Shown here in pieces: positions 44,358 to 56,790 of a stretch of 64,000 bases of DNA. The stretch covers positions 19,357,985 to 19,421,984 of the forward strand of contig NC_052402.1 in the NCBI RefSeq assembly GCF_009389715.1, read 5' to 3'. Position 1 is the first letter of the stretch. The number at the start of each line of letters is the position of its first letter. The notes below the pieces were generated by a model that had not been told where the DNA came from, ran no database searches, and saw only the letters and a program-made list of their open reading frames with translations. The stretch is from Phoenix dactylifera. Its lineage: Eukaryota > Streptophyta > Magnoliopsida > Arecales > Arecaceae. The translations under genes were made by a program, and so were the position numbers.

Positions 44358-44639
44358 TGGGTGGATTAGGGAGGAGTCGTGAAGTAGAGGAACTGAGTTA
44401 GTGCGGGACCGGGTTGGCACTTGGCAAGGTAAATAAAGGAAAAGGAAATTTGATGAAGAGATGACTCGCGCGAGTCGACTCGGATACAGAGGCACGCTGG
44501 TGGGAATAAGCACACCAGAGCAACGTGAACCTGAAACCATAAATAAAAAAAATAAAAATAAAAAGCACACCGTGAACCTGAAGTCGCGGTTGATAAGGCA
44601 TCATGTTGGACTGCTTCATTTTTCTTCTCTCTTTTAATA

Positions 44640-44646
44640 TATATGC

Positions 44647-44712
<66 letters not shown>

Positions 44713-44860
44713 GTATACATACATATATATATATATGTATACATACATATATATATATATATATGTATACATACATATATATATATATATATATGTATAC
44801 ATACATATATATATATATATATATATGTATACATACATATATATATATATATATATATGT

Positions 44861-44894
<34 letters not shown>

Positions 44895-44990
44895 GTATAC
44901 ATACATATATATATATATGTATATATATGTATACATACATATATGTATATATATGTATACATACATATATGTATATATATGTATACATAC

Positions 44991-45021
<31 letters not shown>

Positions 45022-45120
45022 TATATACATAGACATATATATGTATGTATGTATGTATATACATATACATATATATGTATGTATGTATGTATGTATATAT
45101 ATATGTGTGTGTGTGTGTGT
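44640..45120. repeat. Large TA / GTATAC microsatellite array
   Basis: About 480 bases composed of (TA)n interrupted by GTATACATACAT modules at 44713, 44737, 44765, 44795, 44827, 44859, 44895, 44929, 44955 and 44981. It ends in TATG and (GT)n blocks near 45105-45120. The module spacing changes as 24, 28, 30, 32, 32, 36, 34, 26, 26. It lies about 280 bases upstream of the PPR start codon. Long Tyr/Ile ORFs here in several frames are artefacts of the repeat. Confidence 0.95.
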
Positions 45121-45269
45121 ATTGCCGCTGAGAGCCAGCTCGTCATAGGCACTGCAATGAGAAGCATGACGACGATGGAGAGTTCGGCTGTCGGCTGCTC
45201 TAGTTAGGATCAGAGAGGGCGAGCGGCGTGCAGTTACTACTGGAGTCCTTGTTGGGCAGCCACACTTCA

Positions 45270-47001
45270 ACCTAAAACAGCACAAACGAAGGAGTCATTT
45301 GGCTAGAGTGTATTTGACAGGGAACCTCCGATGCTGAAGCCAGGATGGTGTTCAAGGAACAGAAAAATATCTCTTACAATTTATTAGGGCGTCTTTTGCA
45401 CTTACCTCATGAGTTCCCCTTTTATGGATTGTCAGGGTGGAGGAGCTTACCTACCACCAAAGAATTATGGTACGTGGGTCGACCAAAAATGACTAGCCTG
45501 GATACGACCTGAACATTAGGTGTGAATGTCTTGCACGCGGATGACATCCTACGTCCTGCCTGTCATGTCAGTAGGATTTTGGTGATCACTGGGGCTCCTG
45601 GCTAGGATGCAGCCAACCGTAGAGAGCTTATGATATGTGAATACGGCCTCACGGTATCGGGCCCACCAAGTGGCTGCCCCTGATCAATCACGTGTTTTAA
45701 TCGCGGTAGGTTCTAATTGGTTGGTCCTTTTGGTGAGTTGTGACCGACCCGAATGCATCACTTACCCCCACTTCCGCAACTGAGTAGAGATGGTCTACTC
45801 GGGCTACGGAAGTAGTCTTCCTGGAAGGGTTGCTTTGATGAAGATCGCCGAGGAGGATATGCGGTGCCTTTTCATTAGAGAAATGAAGATTTTTTAGATC
45901 CCACATTTATAAGGGGCATGGCCGCGTTATCTTTCCCGAAGCGTCATAATCATGAGCGAGACGTCCGTAGGTTAAATGGGCGTTTGGGTATTGATGGCGA
46001 TCCAAATGGGTTGTCCTAGGATGAATGCCTGAGGGGCATGCATCTAAGTTTTGGCGAAGGGATTGCTTAAACCCTTGATAAATTGGAAAGACGGCAGCCC
46101 TAACCCATTCTCCTCATTCTTTTATTCCCTAAAGCCTAGAGAGAGAGAGGATGTGTGAAGGTGCAGGGCGTGACTCGTGTGCTTCTGTTGCAAGGTTGTC
46201 CTTTCTTGTCTCCGACCAGAATCTTGTTTTGCTTACTGGTGGGTTGTCCTACTTTCTCTCCCCTTTTTCTCTTCTCTTTTTTTCCTCAAAGACCATCCAT
46301 GGAGCCATCCACTGGAGATCGGTCTTCCGATGATGAGGTAGTGGGTACGGTCCTCCTGATCAGGTCTTTGTGACCTTGAAGGGAGTTCTTCTCAAGATGT
46401 CTTCCAGTCCGGATACTATGACGAGCTTCCTAGGGGAGTCAGACCTCAACTAGATCCGGATGGCATTTTTCATTTTTGAAGACTTTGACCTTGACCGCCT
46501 TGGTCATTCGGATTGGGTGACTTCGTCTGGGAGAATCGGATAGCACTGTATGAGGAGTTCCTGAAGGCAGGGTTAAGTTTCTCGATCCTGTCAGTTATTG
46601 CTGACTTATTGGCCTAATACCAACTTGTTCCCGCACAGCTCATCCCCAATGCTTGGAGGATGATTGTAGGCTTCATTTGCTTTATCCGGTTTCAAGGGAT
46701 CAATCCTACGTCGGGGATGTTCCAAGCTTTCTTTGAAGTGAAGGCCCATCCTCGAAATAAGGGATGGTGGTACCTTTCTTGTAGGAAGGGTTATAATATC
46801 CTTCCACCTAGCCCTTTGTCCATCCACGGGTGGAAGGGTTGGTATTTCTTTGTATCTTCGGTGAATCCTTAGGGTTTTCCGATCCTATGGAGGACACCCA
46901 AGAATCAAGCTTTGAGTCTGTTGATCTGCTTCGTTTGATGAGGGGTCCACCTTATGCCGAGCTTCTTCAGGAGTTAGCCTTGGTTGACACTCGCTTGAGC
47001 T
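45270..47001 (+). mobile_element. Left part of an LTR element with a PF04195-like domain, cut by the Athila insertion
   Basis: The block starting near 45270 reads like a plant LTR (GGGAACCTCCGATGCTGAAG at about 45320 and a TATA-like TTTATAAGG near 45906). It is followed by coding remnants at 46397-46930. Its right side is lost at 47001, where the Athila LTR begins. The LTR limits are not defined because only one copy is in view. Confidence 0.55.
46397..46930 (+). pseudogene. 'Putative gypsy type transposon' domain protein remnant
   Basis: Contains NAWRMIVGFICFIRFQGI, HPRNKGWWYLSCRKG and SIHGWKGWYFFVSS, the signature of the PF04195-type N-terminal domain found in plant retroelement proteins. 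Interrupted by several stops (for example TAG at 46870-46872) and by frame changes before the conserved part. Non-functional. Confidence 0.65.
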
Positions 47002-49005
47002 TGATAAGTGCTTAATAATTTATAATTTAGTTACCTTTTCATAACACTTATCAATATTTTTAAACTGATAAATACATATTTTACCATGAAATTGAACAAA
47101 CATTGAAGTAAGTTTAAAATATGGTAATTATTCTCTTAAACTAGATTCTGAACTTGTCTCTCTCTTGGTTGCAATCTTTCATGAAAACTACAAAAAAATA
47201 TATAAAGAGATTGTGTTGACCCGACTAAGGTTATAACTAAATGGGCTTTGGTCCTGATTTGATTGAAAGTTATAATTGTATAGGAAAATATTTGATTAAC
47301 CCTTTTATTAAGTCACGGTCTGATCTGGTTGAGTCCAATCTGAAGCGGTTTAGTAAGAATTAAATGACATTGGGCTCGAGAACAAGTTCAAGCCAAATCA
47401 ACGATCATGACTCACCTCAAACCCAAAGTAATTCCCAACCAATTCCTTACCTGCCTTCATATAAAATTTATAAATTTAAAACAAAAAAAAGAAAATAATG
47501 AATATAATAAAATAAATAAAATATGAATAGTGCATCACGGATTCACTGTTCATATGAACAGTATCCCGTGAAAATACTGTTCATATGAATAGTGTTACAA
47601 AAAAAAAAAGCACTGTTCATCTTCTTCCCCGCAGTGCATCACAGCCAATATTCGCTCCGCCCTCCCGTTCCAGCCATCCAGCAAGGCGTGAACACCACCA
47701 TCCCGTGATCCAAATCCCAGCGTCCGCGTGCAAACCTCCTTTCCGTCGATCCCGCAAGCGTCTCCTTCCTTCCCAAATCAGCAAGCCGGGATCTTCTTTA
47801 TCCGGCGCCCCAGCAATCACGCCGTCTTCCTTCCGGATCGGCGCCCGTCTGCCCTCCCCCTCCACCGCATCCGCCCCTATCCAGCCAACCGTTGGAGCAT
47901 CTTCCGTGATCCCGGCGATCCCGCACCGCATCTCATTCCTCCCAGCAGCAGCCGTGATCCAAGCTGAAATCAAGCACCCGTGCCAGCTCCCGTCGGATCC
48001 CCAGCATAACGCATCCGTTTTCATCTTCCGCTTCATCACCGGAAGCTCCCCTGCCTCGCGTGTCCAGATGAGAGCCAGCGCAGAATCTTCTCAACGCCCA
48101 CGTCGTCCATCACGTTGTAGCAGCATCGACGTCCTCCAATCCAGCTACTCATCCGCGGATCCATCGCCTGCATATCCTCCTTCAAGAATCCGATCCTCCA
48201 CGGTCAGGAAGGATATAAAAAGGGAGAAAAGTTCTTCATAGGGGGGAGCTCGGTTTGAAAGAAAACAGGGGGGAGGCTCTGTTTCGGTGAAGAAGAAGAA
48301 GAAGAAAGCCGAGAGAAAGAAATAAAAAAAAAAAAAGAAGAAGAGAGAGGGGAGGAGAGAGAATAGTTTGTGATATTTTTGGAAGAATGGGAGGTGAAGG
48401 CTTTCATTTGAAGATGGAAGGACATCCGGCCACCATGCGCGGCTGAACACCTAGTCTAGGGCTGGATGAAGCCCTAGCAATGTATCAGGGCATTGTAGTT
48501 CTTACTCTTTTAATTTTTTTGGAGCTTGTTTAAATTCTTATTATCAATGAAAAATTCTTTTACTATGTTTAAACTTTGAGCATACTATTTATTATTCATG
48601 TTTGCTAAAGTAGTCTGAGATGATCCATGCCTAGGAAGATGAGGTGTACTGCACCCTAGAATAGCATACTTAGGTAGACACTTCATGCTACACCGAAGAT
48701 GGATCTTCCTAACACTCTTTATATTTTTATTTTAAAAAGCTTGTAGCCAGAATTGCATGCCTCTCCAAAAGACAAAAATTAAGAACATAATCCTTGATGC
48801 AATGCTATGTGGTGGATTCCAAACCCTAGATCTATTTACTCTGATAAATTCCAATCCGTACTCATAGTTTAATTTAGTTAAATCAAGTTAGCAAATCCTT
48901 CTTCTTGATTTATTTTTAAAAGAAAAATAACTTATTCTCCAATCCCTGTGGACCGACACCCGTAATCACTATCCTACAGGATACGTGCTATTGCGTGGTT
49001 TATCA
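47002..49005 (+). repeat. 5' LTR of the Athila element
   Basis: 2004 bp from TGATAAGTGC to GTTTATCA, with inverted ends TGATAA/TTATCA. It contains the palindrome ACTGTTCATATGAACAGT (47545-47562) and a near-copy at 47576-47593, a GC-rich stretch (about 47640-48180), a TATA box TATAAAAA at 48214-48221, and an AG-rich region downstream. A 218-codon frame (47585-48241) runs through the GC-rich part without family resemblance. Confidence 0.92.
48214..48221 (+). promoter_or_regulatory. TATA box of the Athila 5' LTR
   Basis: TATAAAAA preceded by a GC-rich U3-like region. The same sequence is at 58030-58037 in the other LTR. The transcription start is expected about 30 bases downstream, near the AG-rich tract. 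Confidence 0.55.
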
Positions 49006-49009
49006 ATTT

Positions 49010-49026
49010 TGGCGCCGTTGCCGGGG
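49010..49026 (+). other. Primer binding site, tRNA-Asp
   Basis: TGGCGCCGTTGCCGGGG, four bases after the LTR end, is complementary to the 3' end of plant tRNA-Asp(GUC), as commonly used by Athila/Tat elements. Confidence 0.85.
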
Positions 49027-49867
49027 ATTGCTAGCATAGTTATTTTTCCTATCATTAAAAAAAAATTAATTAATTAAAAAAAACAAACTTTCAAAATATA
49101 TATATATCTAAAATAAAATAAAAAAATATTTTCTATTATTGTAATTTTTTCTCTTCTACTAATTTTTTTTATTATTATTTTTCTTTTGGTCTTATTTGAT
49201 CAGGAATCGAAGAGGAGATCTGGGCTATCAAAAAGGAATGCTTTAGAGGTTTGCTTAAAAATTTAAATTGCTGGAAAAATTCCCTTTGGTAACCTCTAAA
49301 CCTTTCTTATTTAAATTAATTATTAGCTTGAAATTTTGTGGTGATTGTTTGATTTTAATTTCAGCAAAAATGTGAATGCATGCTTGATACACATACACAA
49401 ATTAATCCGCACATAGTAAGGGCAATCACCCCAACAAGATAAGAGCCGGATTTCATCACCGGACTCTTGCCCAACTTAGGTGAACTCAATCTCACATAGT
49501 GTCACTTTAATTAAAATCAATTAGACGTTAGCTCCTAGGGACATTCGAGCTCAATAGGACGAAGATCACCGAAAGTTGCACCAATTTCGCTCTGTGGCTT
49601 AGTTGATGTCTAGGCAAGCTTTGTCCCTATAAGGGAGACAGTTCATCTGTTCGAGGCAAGTGGGTTTTAAATGGGACCTTTGCGAACGCATCGTGACCCC
49701 TCCACTTACTTGGGAGCTTACCTGGTCAACTCGGTTCATTAGACCGGATTGGAGGCTTAGGTGCCCTCTTCAAACCAGTTAGGAGCTGTCTAGTGATTTT
49801 AGGACAAAGACTAGGATTGATATGCTTTTCTCTTTTATTGCATGCTTGATTGATCGAGTACTAGTGT

Positions 49868-51514
49868 ATGCAAGGTAGTCATTTTAGAGTACGAAACCTA
49901 TTACCTTTTGACCCTGAAATAGAACGAATCCTTAGAAATATTCGAGCTAAGATCAAAACATTAGGATCATCCCCACCTCTTAAGATGGCTGAAGAACAAC
50001 CCAAACTCCTGAGGGAGTACTTTACTCCCACTATTTATACTTTCCCATCTTGCATTCGATTACCTGAAGTAGCAGCTGTACAATATAAAATAAAGTCTAG
50101 TGTGATCCAAATGCTCCCATCTTTTTATGGGCTCACCAACGAAGACCCGTACAAACATTTAGATGAATTTCTTGAGATTTGCACCACTGTCAAGATTCAG
50201 AACTTCACTGATGATGCCCTGAAACTTAGGTTATTCCCCTTCTCCCTTAAAGATAGAGCCAAACAATGGCTGAATTCTTTAGAAGCTAACTCGATTCGTT
50301 CTTGGGATCAAATGCAACAAGAATTTCTTAAAAAATACTTTCCTATAGGAAGAACGAACCAGTTTAGACGTGCCATTACAAGCTTCTCCCAAACTGAGGG
50401 AGAAGAATTTTATGAAACTTGGGAGAGATTTCGAGACCTAATCCGTAAATGCCCTCATCATCAAATACCTAAGTGGCAGCTAGTGCAATATTTTTATGAC
50501 GGTTTGACGGAACGAAACCGTCAGATGATCGATGCTGCATGCGGGGGGACTTTCATGCTTCGAAATGAGCATGAGGCATGTCAACTATTTGAAAATCTTA
50601 ATGAAAACTCCCTCCACCATGCTTCATGTTCTCGTCAAGCACCCCCGAATTTTCAAAGAAAAGGGGCCATTTGTGAAATAAGTCATTCTATGGACCTGTC
50701 TAGCAAGGTAGATGCATTGTCCCATAAGATTGACCAACTAATGATAGGAGGACATGTCGTTAGCTCTTCCCAAGCACAAGTATGTGCTATCTGTTCTAGC
50801 CCATCGCATCCTATTCATGAGTGCCCCTCAGCACCCCAATTCCCCGAACTCGTGCAAGAACACATCAATGCTGCCCAAACACAGCCCAGACCGGGTAATG
50901 ACCCATTTTCCAATACATATAACCCGGGTTGGCAGAATCATCCAAATTTTTCTTGGAGGCAGCAAGCTTCTAATACCTCCCAACCCTTCTCCCAAAATTT
51001 TCAAAACCCTCAGAATTTTCATCTCTACCGTCCCTCAAATCAATTTCAACACCCTCCTCCTCCAACCCAAAAAAATACAGCCTTTGAGGAGAAGGTGTTG
51101 ACTGCCCTTCAAGGTTTGGAGGCAAACACACAACTATTGCACTCTCACACGCAACCAATTGCTAAGCTAGAATCCCAAATGGGTCAACTAGCCAATGCAT
51201 TAAACAAACGAGAGGAAGGTAAGCTTCCAAGTCAACCAATGAGTAATCCAAGGGGACAATACGTGGCTCAAGGAACTCAACTAAATCATGAGCAAGCCAA
51301 TGCTTTGACTACCCTGAGGAGTGGCTGTATAATAGATAATAAGGTTGGAGAGGGTAACAATAAGGAAGGAGAAGAAGAAGAGAAGAATGTATCACATGAA
51401 AACCCAAAAACTTCTTCAGCTAGTCCACCATCTGCCACAACCCACATTCCAAAGGCTCCATTCCCTAAGCACTTAATGCACCCTCTCCCTTTGGCAAGAA
51501 GGAAACTTCATTAG
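49868..51514 (+). pseudogene. Athila Gag
   Basis: 548-codon open frame. The capsid region (Retrotrans_gag-like) lies around residues 90-220, with FLEICTTVKI, LKDRAKQWLNSL, FLKKYFP and YETWERFRDLIRKCP. An intact zinc knuckle C-X2-C-X4-H-X4-C is at residues 306-319 (CAICSSPSHPIHEC). A Pro/Asn/Gln-rich stretch with NPGWQNHPNFSW follows, then a coiled-coil-like segment near 400-440. The frame ends at a stop in 51512-51514, while the protease frame is already readable from about 51490 in another phase. The lineage normally has one gag-pol frame, so this is probably an indel near 51487; a programmed shift cannot be excluded. Confidence 0.85.
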
Positions 51515-51996
51515 AAGAGATGATGGAGGTCTTCAAACAAGTTAAAATCAACCTCCCACTCCTTGATGCCATCAAACAAGTTCCCTCCTATGCCAAATTT
51601 CTCAAAGACCTTTGCACCCAAAAGCGGAAATCTAGGACTCATGTGCCTAAAAAGGTCCTCCTAACTGAGCAGGTGAGTTCCATTCTCCAACACAACACCC
51701 CTCCAAAGTTCAAAGATCCTGGTGCCCCCACTATTTCCTGTGTCATAGGAAATAACTCCATCGATCGAGCACTCTTAGATCTAGGGACAAGTGTGAATAT
51801 TCTACCCTATTCAGTCTATGAAAAATTTGGGTTGGGTGAATTGAAACCTACCTCGGTATCTTTACAATTGGCTGATCGATCGGTGAAGATGCCAAGGGGG
51901 ATGATTGAAGATGTTTTTGTCAAGGTAGACAAATTCTATTTTCCAGTAGACTTTATCGTCCTTGACATGGAACATGTGCCCAACCTAAAAAAATAA
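51490..51996 (+). pseudogene. Athila protease region
   Basis: Carries the linker VKINLPLLDAIKQVPSYAKF and the aspartic protease motif LLDLGTSVNILPYSV, with the catalytic Asp present. It ends at an in-frame TAA (51994-51996). The same frame resumes immediately with [15 protein letters not shown], so the stop splits one polyprotein. Confidence 0.8.
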
Positions 51997-52002
51997 ATCC
52001 CT

Positions 52003-54363
52003 GTGATTCTTGGTCGTCCCTTTTTAGCGACAGCCAATGCATGTATTAACTGTAGAACTGGGGCAATGGATATATCATTTGGGAACATGAAAATTAAGTT
52101 GAATGTGTTTCATGCCGCTGACCAACATGTGAGGGAAGACGAGTGTTGCCTAATTGACGAAATGGATGATCTTGTAGAGAACGCCCTTCCCTATATCTTA
52201 GCAAATGATCCCTTAGAGGCATGTTTGGCCCATTTTGACATTGACAACTTTGATATAGACAAGGCCGTAGAAGAAGTTAACATCTTACTCGATAATCAAT
52301 CTCCCATGTGTTCCCTTCCTTGGAAGATCCGACCTGAACCTCTTCCCCCTATTGCTAGCGCACCACTTTGTCCTTCCATTGATTCTCCACCTAAACTTGA
52401 GTTAAAGCCACTTCCGATAACTCTTAAGTATGCCTTTCTAGGACCAGAAGATACCCTTCCTGTAATCATCGCGGCCAACTTATCTACTGAACAGAAGGGT
52501 AAACTTTTAAGGGTGCTAGAAGAAAATAAACATGCCATAGGATGGTTTGTAGCCGATTTGAAAGGGGTTGACCCCTCTGTTTGTATGCATCGAATTCATC
52601 TCGAAGATGATGCAAAGTCCACCCGAGAAATGCAAAGAAGACTCAATCCTAACATGAAGGAGGTAGTCAAGAAAGAAGTGGTGAAGTTATTAGATGCCGG
52701 AATCATTTATCCAATTTCTGATAGTAAGTGGGTGAGTCCGACACAAGTGGTACCCAAGAAATCAGGTATCACTGTGGTTGAAAATACGGAAGGAGAATTA
52801 ATACAAACACGCACAACCACGGGTTGGCGCGTATGCATTGACTACAGAAAACTTAATTCAATGACTAGGAAAGACCATTTTCCTCTACCTTTCATAGATC
52901 AAATTTTGGAACGGTTAGCTGGTCAAGGTTTCTACTGCTTCTTAGATGGTTATTCTGGATATAATCAAGTACATGTTTACCCGGACGATCAAGAGAAAAC
53001 CACCTTTACTTGCCCATTTGGGACATTTGCATATAGGAGGATGCCTTTTGGATTATGCAATGCACCCGCAACTTTTCAACGATGCATGATGGCCATTTTT
53101 TCAGATATGGTGGAAAACTTTCTAGTAGTGTTCATTGATGATTTCTCCATTTTTGGCCTATCCTTTGACGATTGTCTGGACAATTTGACCTTAGTTTTGA
53201 AAAGATGTAAGGAGACTAACCTAGTATTAAGTTGGAAAAAGAGCCATTTCATGGTTCAAAAAGGCATAGTTTTAGGACACGTCGTGTCCAAGAGGGGCAT
53301 TGAAGTAGATAAAGCCAAAGTCGATCTTATTTCCAATCTCCCTCCACCCAAAACTGTGAAACAAATCCGATCATTCCTTGGCCATGCTGGTTTCTACCGT
53401 CGCTTCATTCAGGATTTCAGCAAGATTTTCAAACCCTCGTGCAATCTTCTTGCTAAGGACACTCCCTTTGTCTTTGATAAAGCATGCAAGGAGGCATTTA
53501 AAAATCTTCGCTTGAAATTAACCACTGCACCTATCATACGGCCCCCTAATTGGACCCTTCCATTTGAACTGATGTGTGACGCATCTGACTATGCCATTGG
53601 GGCAGTTTTAGGGCAACGGCTAGATAAGGTACCTCATGTCATCTACTACGCTAGTAAAGCACTCTCAGATGCACAATTGAACTACACCACCACTGAAAAA
53701 GAATTGCTAGCTGTAGTATTCGCACTAGACAAGTTTCGATCTTACCTATTAGGATCCAAGGTTACCGTATTCACTGATCATGCTGCCCTTCGACACCTTC
53801 TTGCAAAGAAAGACACCAAACCCCGTCTGATTCGATGGATTCTTTTACTACAAGAATTTGACCTAGAAATTCGTGATAAGAAAGGAACTGCAAATGTCGT
53901 AGCGGACCACTTATCTAGGATTCTTCTTGAGCCCTCTCAAAATACTTCACCCTTACACGATTCTTTTCCAGATGAACAATTATTTGAGGTACAAGGAATA
54001 AAAACACCATGGTTTGCAAACATAGTAAATTACCTTGCCATAGGACGAATTCCTGATGATTGGTCAACTCAAGACAAGAACCGATTCTTTTCACAAGTAA
54101 AGTTCTATTATTGGGATGATCCCGATCTATTCAAGTATTGTCCCGATCAAGTAATCCGTCCATGTGTCCCCGAATGCGAATTTCAAAGTATTCTTTCATT
54201 CTGCCATTCACAAGCTTGTGGGGGACATTTTGGGGTAGAAAAACTGCAGCAAAAGTTTTACAGAGTGGATTTTATTGGCCCACTCTTTTCAAAGATGCCC
54301 ATAACTTTTGCCAAACTTATGAACGGTGCCAACGGATGGGTACCATCTCCCGTAGAGATATGA
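52003..54363 (+). pseudogene. Athila reverse transcriptase and RNase H
   Basis: RT region: [27 protein letters not shown], the catalytic FIDDF (Asp codons 53137-53142) and [13 protein letters not shown]. RNase [43 protein letters not shown] and NVVADHLSR, which retain the acidic catalytic residues. The zinc-binding start of integrase follows until the frame changes near 54225-54240 at a G-rich spot. After that point the rest of this frame (to 54363) is out-of-phase reading of integrase. Confidence 0.88.
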
Positions 54364-55310
54364 TGCCTCTCAATCCTATTTTAATTGTAGAAATATTTGA
54401 TGTCTGGGGTATTGACTTTATGGGCCCTTTCCCACCATCCTTTGGTTTCGAATATATTCTTGTAGGGGTTGATTATGTTTCAAAATGGGTAGAAGCTATC
54501 GCCACTAAAACTAATGACCACAAGATTGTGATTAAATTTTTACATGAAAACATCTTTTGTCGTTTTGGCACACCCCGAGCCATCATCAGTGATGGGGGAT
54601 CTCATTTTTGCAACCGGTCTTTTGAGGCTTTGGCTCGCAAATATAACATCACCCACAAAGTTGCTACCCCATACCATCCCCAAACGAGTGGACAAGTCGA
54701 GGTATCCAATAGGGAGTTAAAACACATCTTAGAAAAAACTGTACATCCCGATAGGAAAGATTGGTCTCAAAGGATAAATGATGCACTCTGGGCCTATCGT
54801 ACTGCCTACAAAACTCCTATTGGCATGTCTTCCTACCGATTAGTTTTTAGAAAAGCTTGTCACTTACCGGTAGAACTTGAACATAGAGCTTTCTGGGCTA
54901 TCAAAAAGTTTAACTTAGATATGGCAGTAGCTGGTCCTCACCGAAAACTCCAACTAAGTGAACTTGAAGAATTGCGCAATGAGGCTTATGAAAATGTTAA
55001 AATTTATAAAGCAAGGACTAAGGCTTTTCATGATAAAAATATTAACCGTAAGTCCTTCGAACCTGGTCAAAAGGTTTGGCTATTCAATTCAAAGTTGCGA
55101 CTCTTCCCGGATAAACTTCGCTCTAGGTGGGATGGACCATTCGTAGTGAAAAAGATTTTTCTTTATGGTGCAGTAGAGATCCAACACCTCAATGGTGGAC
55201 ATATTTTAAAAGTCAATGGTCAAAGGTTAAAACCTTATGTGGACTGTGTTACCGATGGGCAATTGATCGAATTCCTTAATTTGACGAACCCTGTTTATCA
55301 AAATAATTAA
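54225..55310 (+). pseudogene. Athila integrase
   Basis: Third reading phase. The HHCC zinc region spans the frame change (the His pair before it, CQTYERCQ after it). The catalytic triad is present: Asp in WGIDFMGPF (54414), Asp in IISDGGSHF (54591) and Glu in [10 protein letters not shown] (54699). The C-terminal part includes [20 protein letters not shown] and [14 protein letters not shown], which resembles the family's GPY/F-type end. Ends at a stop in 55308-55310. Confidence 0.88.
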
Positions 55311-56790
55311 GGATGCACCGTGTCTGGCTGAAGACAATAAACTTAGTGCTTGTTGGAAGGCAACCCAATTCTCTTAGATTTCTTTAAACATTGAGGACAA
55401 TGTTAGGTTTAGGTTTGGGGGTATTTTTAAGTATTTTTTTTTATTTTTTGTTTTGTTTGCATCTCTTGCATTCGTTTTCACTTCATAATGTCAGGTTTAT
55501 CAAAAGAAATAAAAAAATAAAAAAATAAAAATATCTTTTTTAAAAAAAATGTGTTCATTTTCATTTTTTATAAAATAATAATAATAATTAAAAAAAATAT
55601 TTAAAAAAAAAGTTTTTGTTTTTAAAAATCTCATTTCTATACATTAATGCGAGAATGCTAAACACACAAGGTATATAAAATCTAAAAAGCCCAATGACTA
55701 GTCAGAAGTAATACAAATTTAAGTTCTTTTCATTAAGTCTCTCTTAGGGAGTTGTAAGCTAATACTTCGGAATTTCACTATACACTGACCGACACTTCTA
55801 AGGTCTAGGCTCGACATTATATTGATAGTATAGTAGCAACCTTGGACCCTGATGAATCATACTTATCTAATCCAAAAAAAAAAATCATCAATAATAATGG
55901 ATTTAGTCAGGAACATCGAAAAGGGCTACCTATTGTCAAAGGTCAAGTGGGCTTGTGATGAGAACTCCGAGCATAAGTCCGTAGGGGAGTCTTGATGCCC
56001 GACACCTTATGCCAACTGGTGTGAGAGTTGTCGACTGATTGCTCGTTACACGGAGAAATCACCACAAGAGTAAAAGTGCACAATATATATATATATAAAG
56101 GAACAAAAAAAAAACTCTGTATTGACCTTGAAAAAGACAATAGTGTGAAAGCCGTCGTTGTAAAAATTCGAGTAAACTGGAATATTACAGATAAAGCCCG
56201 TGAGGTACTAAAGTAAATATCCACAACTCTCGAAATCCTACAGATAAAATGATTTTGAATCAGTGAACAGGTCCTTTCGACCAATCCTTGGAAACTACTA
56301 GTCTTTGCAATATTTTGTTGACCCGAACCCTTAGCTTGTGTACGGTCCAGATTTCACCGAGCACTCCAGTATAAATAAGTCTTACAACTTTCTGACGGAA
56401 ACTTAATGACTTCAACTTGAATTGCATCTTGACCTAGGATTTGGGCTGATTTAGTAAATAAAACCGTGTGTGCTTTGAAATTTTCATCATTTATGTATCT
56501 TAAATTAGATTTTAATAAAAAAAAGAGAGAGTTTTTGAAATTCTTTACTAGTATGCATTTGGAATTCGATTTTCACTTCATAGATCAATCCTTTTACTAA
56601 AAAAAAAAAATGATTTACTGAAGTTTGTGGGTATCTTCACTGAAAATCCTCACGAGACTATAACTCGTCTACTAGGGTAACCTAGGGGTTTAAAGCCTTA
56701 TTGCATATGGTAAATGCAATCGCGATGCCTGCGAAAGTGAGTTAGAGTTTTTCTTTTCTAATTTTATTTTGCTCGAGGACTAGCAAAATA
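55311..56790 (+). other. Athila 3' non-coding region
   Basis: No env-like ORF. Near the start there is TTGAGGACAATGTTAGGTTT followed by a first copy of TAGGTTTGGGGGT (55410-55422), a signature often seen downstream of pol in Athila/Tat elements. The rest is AT-rich with short ORFs on both strands (for example 55943-56284) that I do not accept as genes. Confidence 0.6.

Noticed and set aside
44358..44570. 71-residue N-terminal extension of the PPR protein
   Set aside because: The upstream residues are hydrophobic low-complexity sequence from A/T-rich DNA, while a typical targeting peptide starts at the internal Met.
44366..45285. Long Tyr/Ile/His ORFs on both strands
   Set aside because: They are translations of the TA/GTATAC microsatellite in several frames, not genes.
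55943..56284. Possible env-like or antisense gene in the Athila 3' region
   Set aside because: Only 113 codons, on the opposite strand, and no transmembrane or Env-like pattern.
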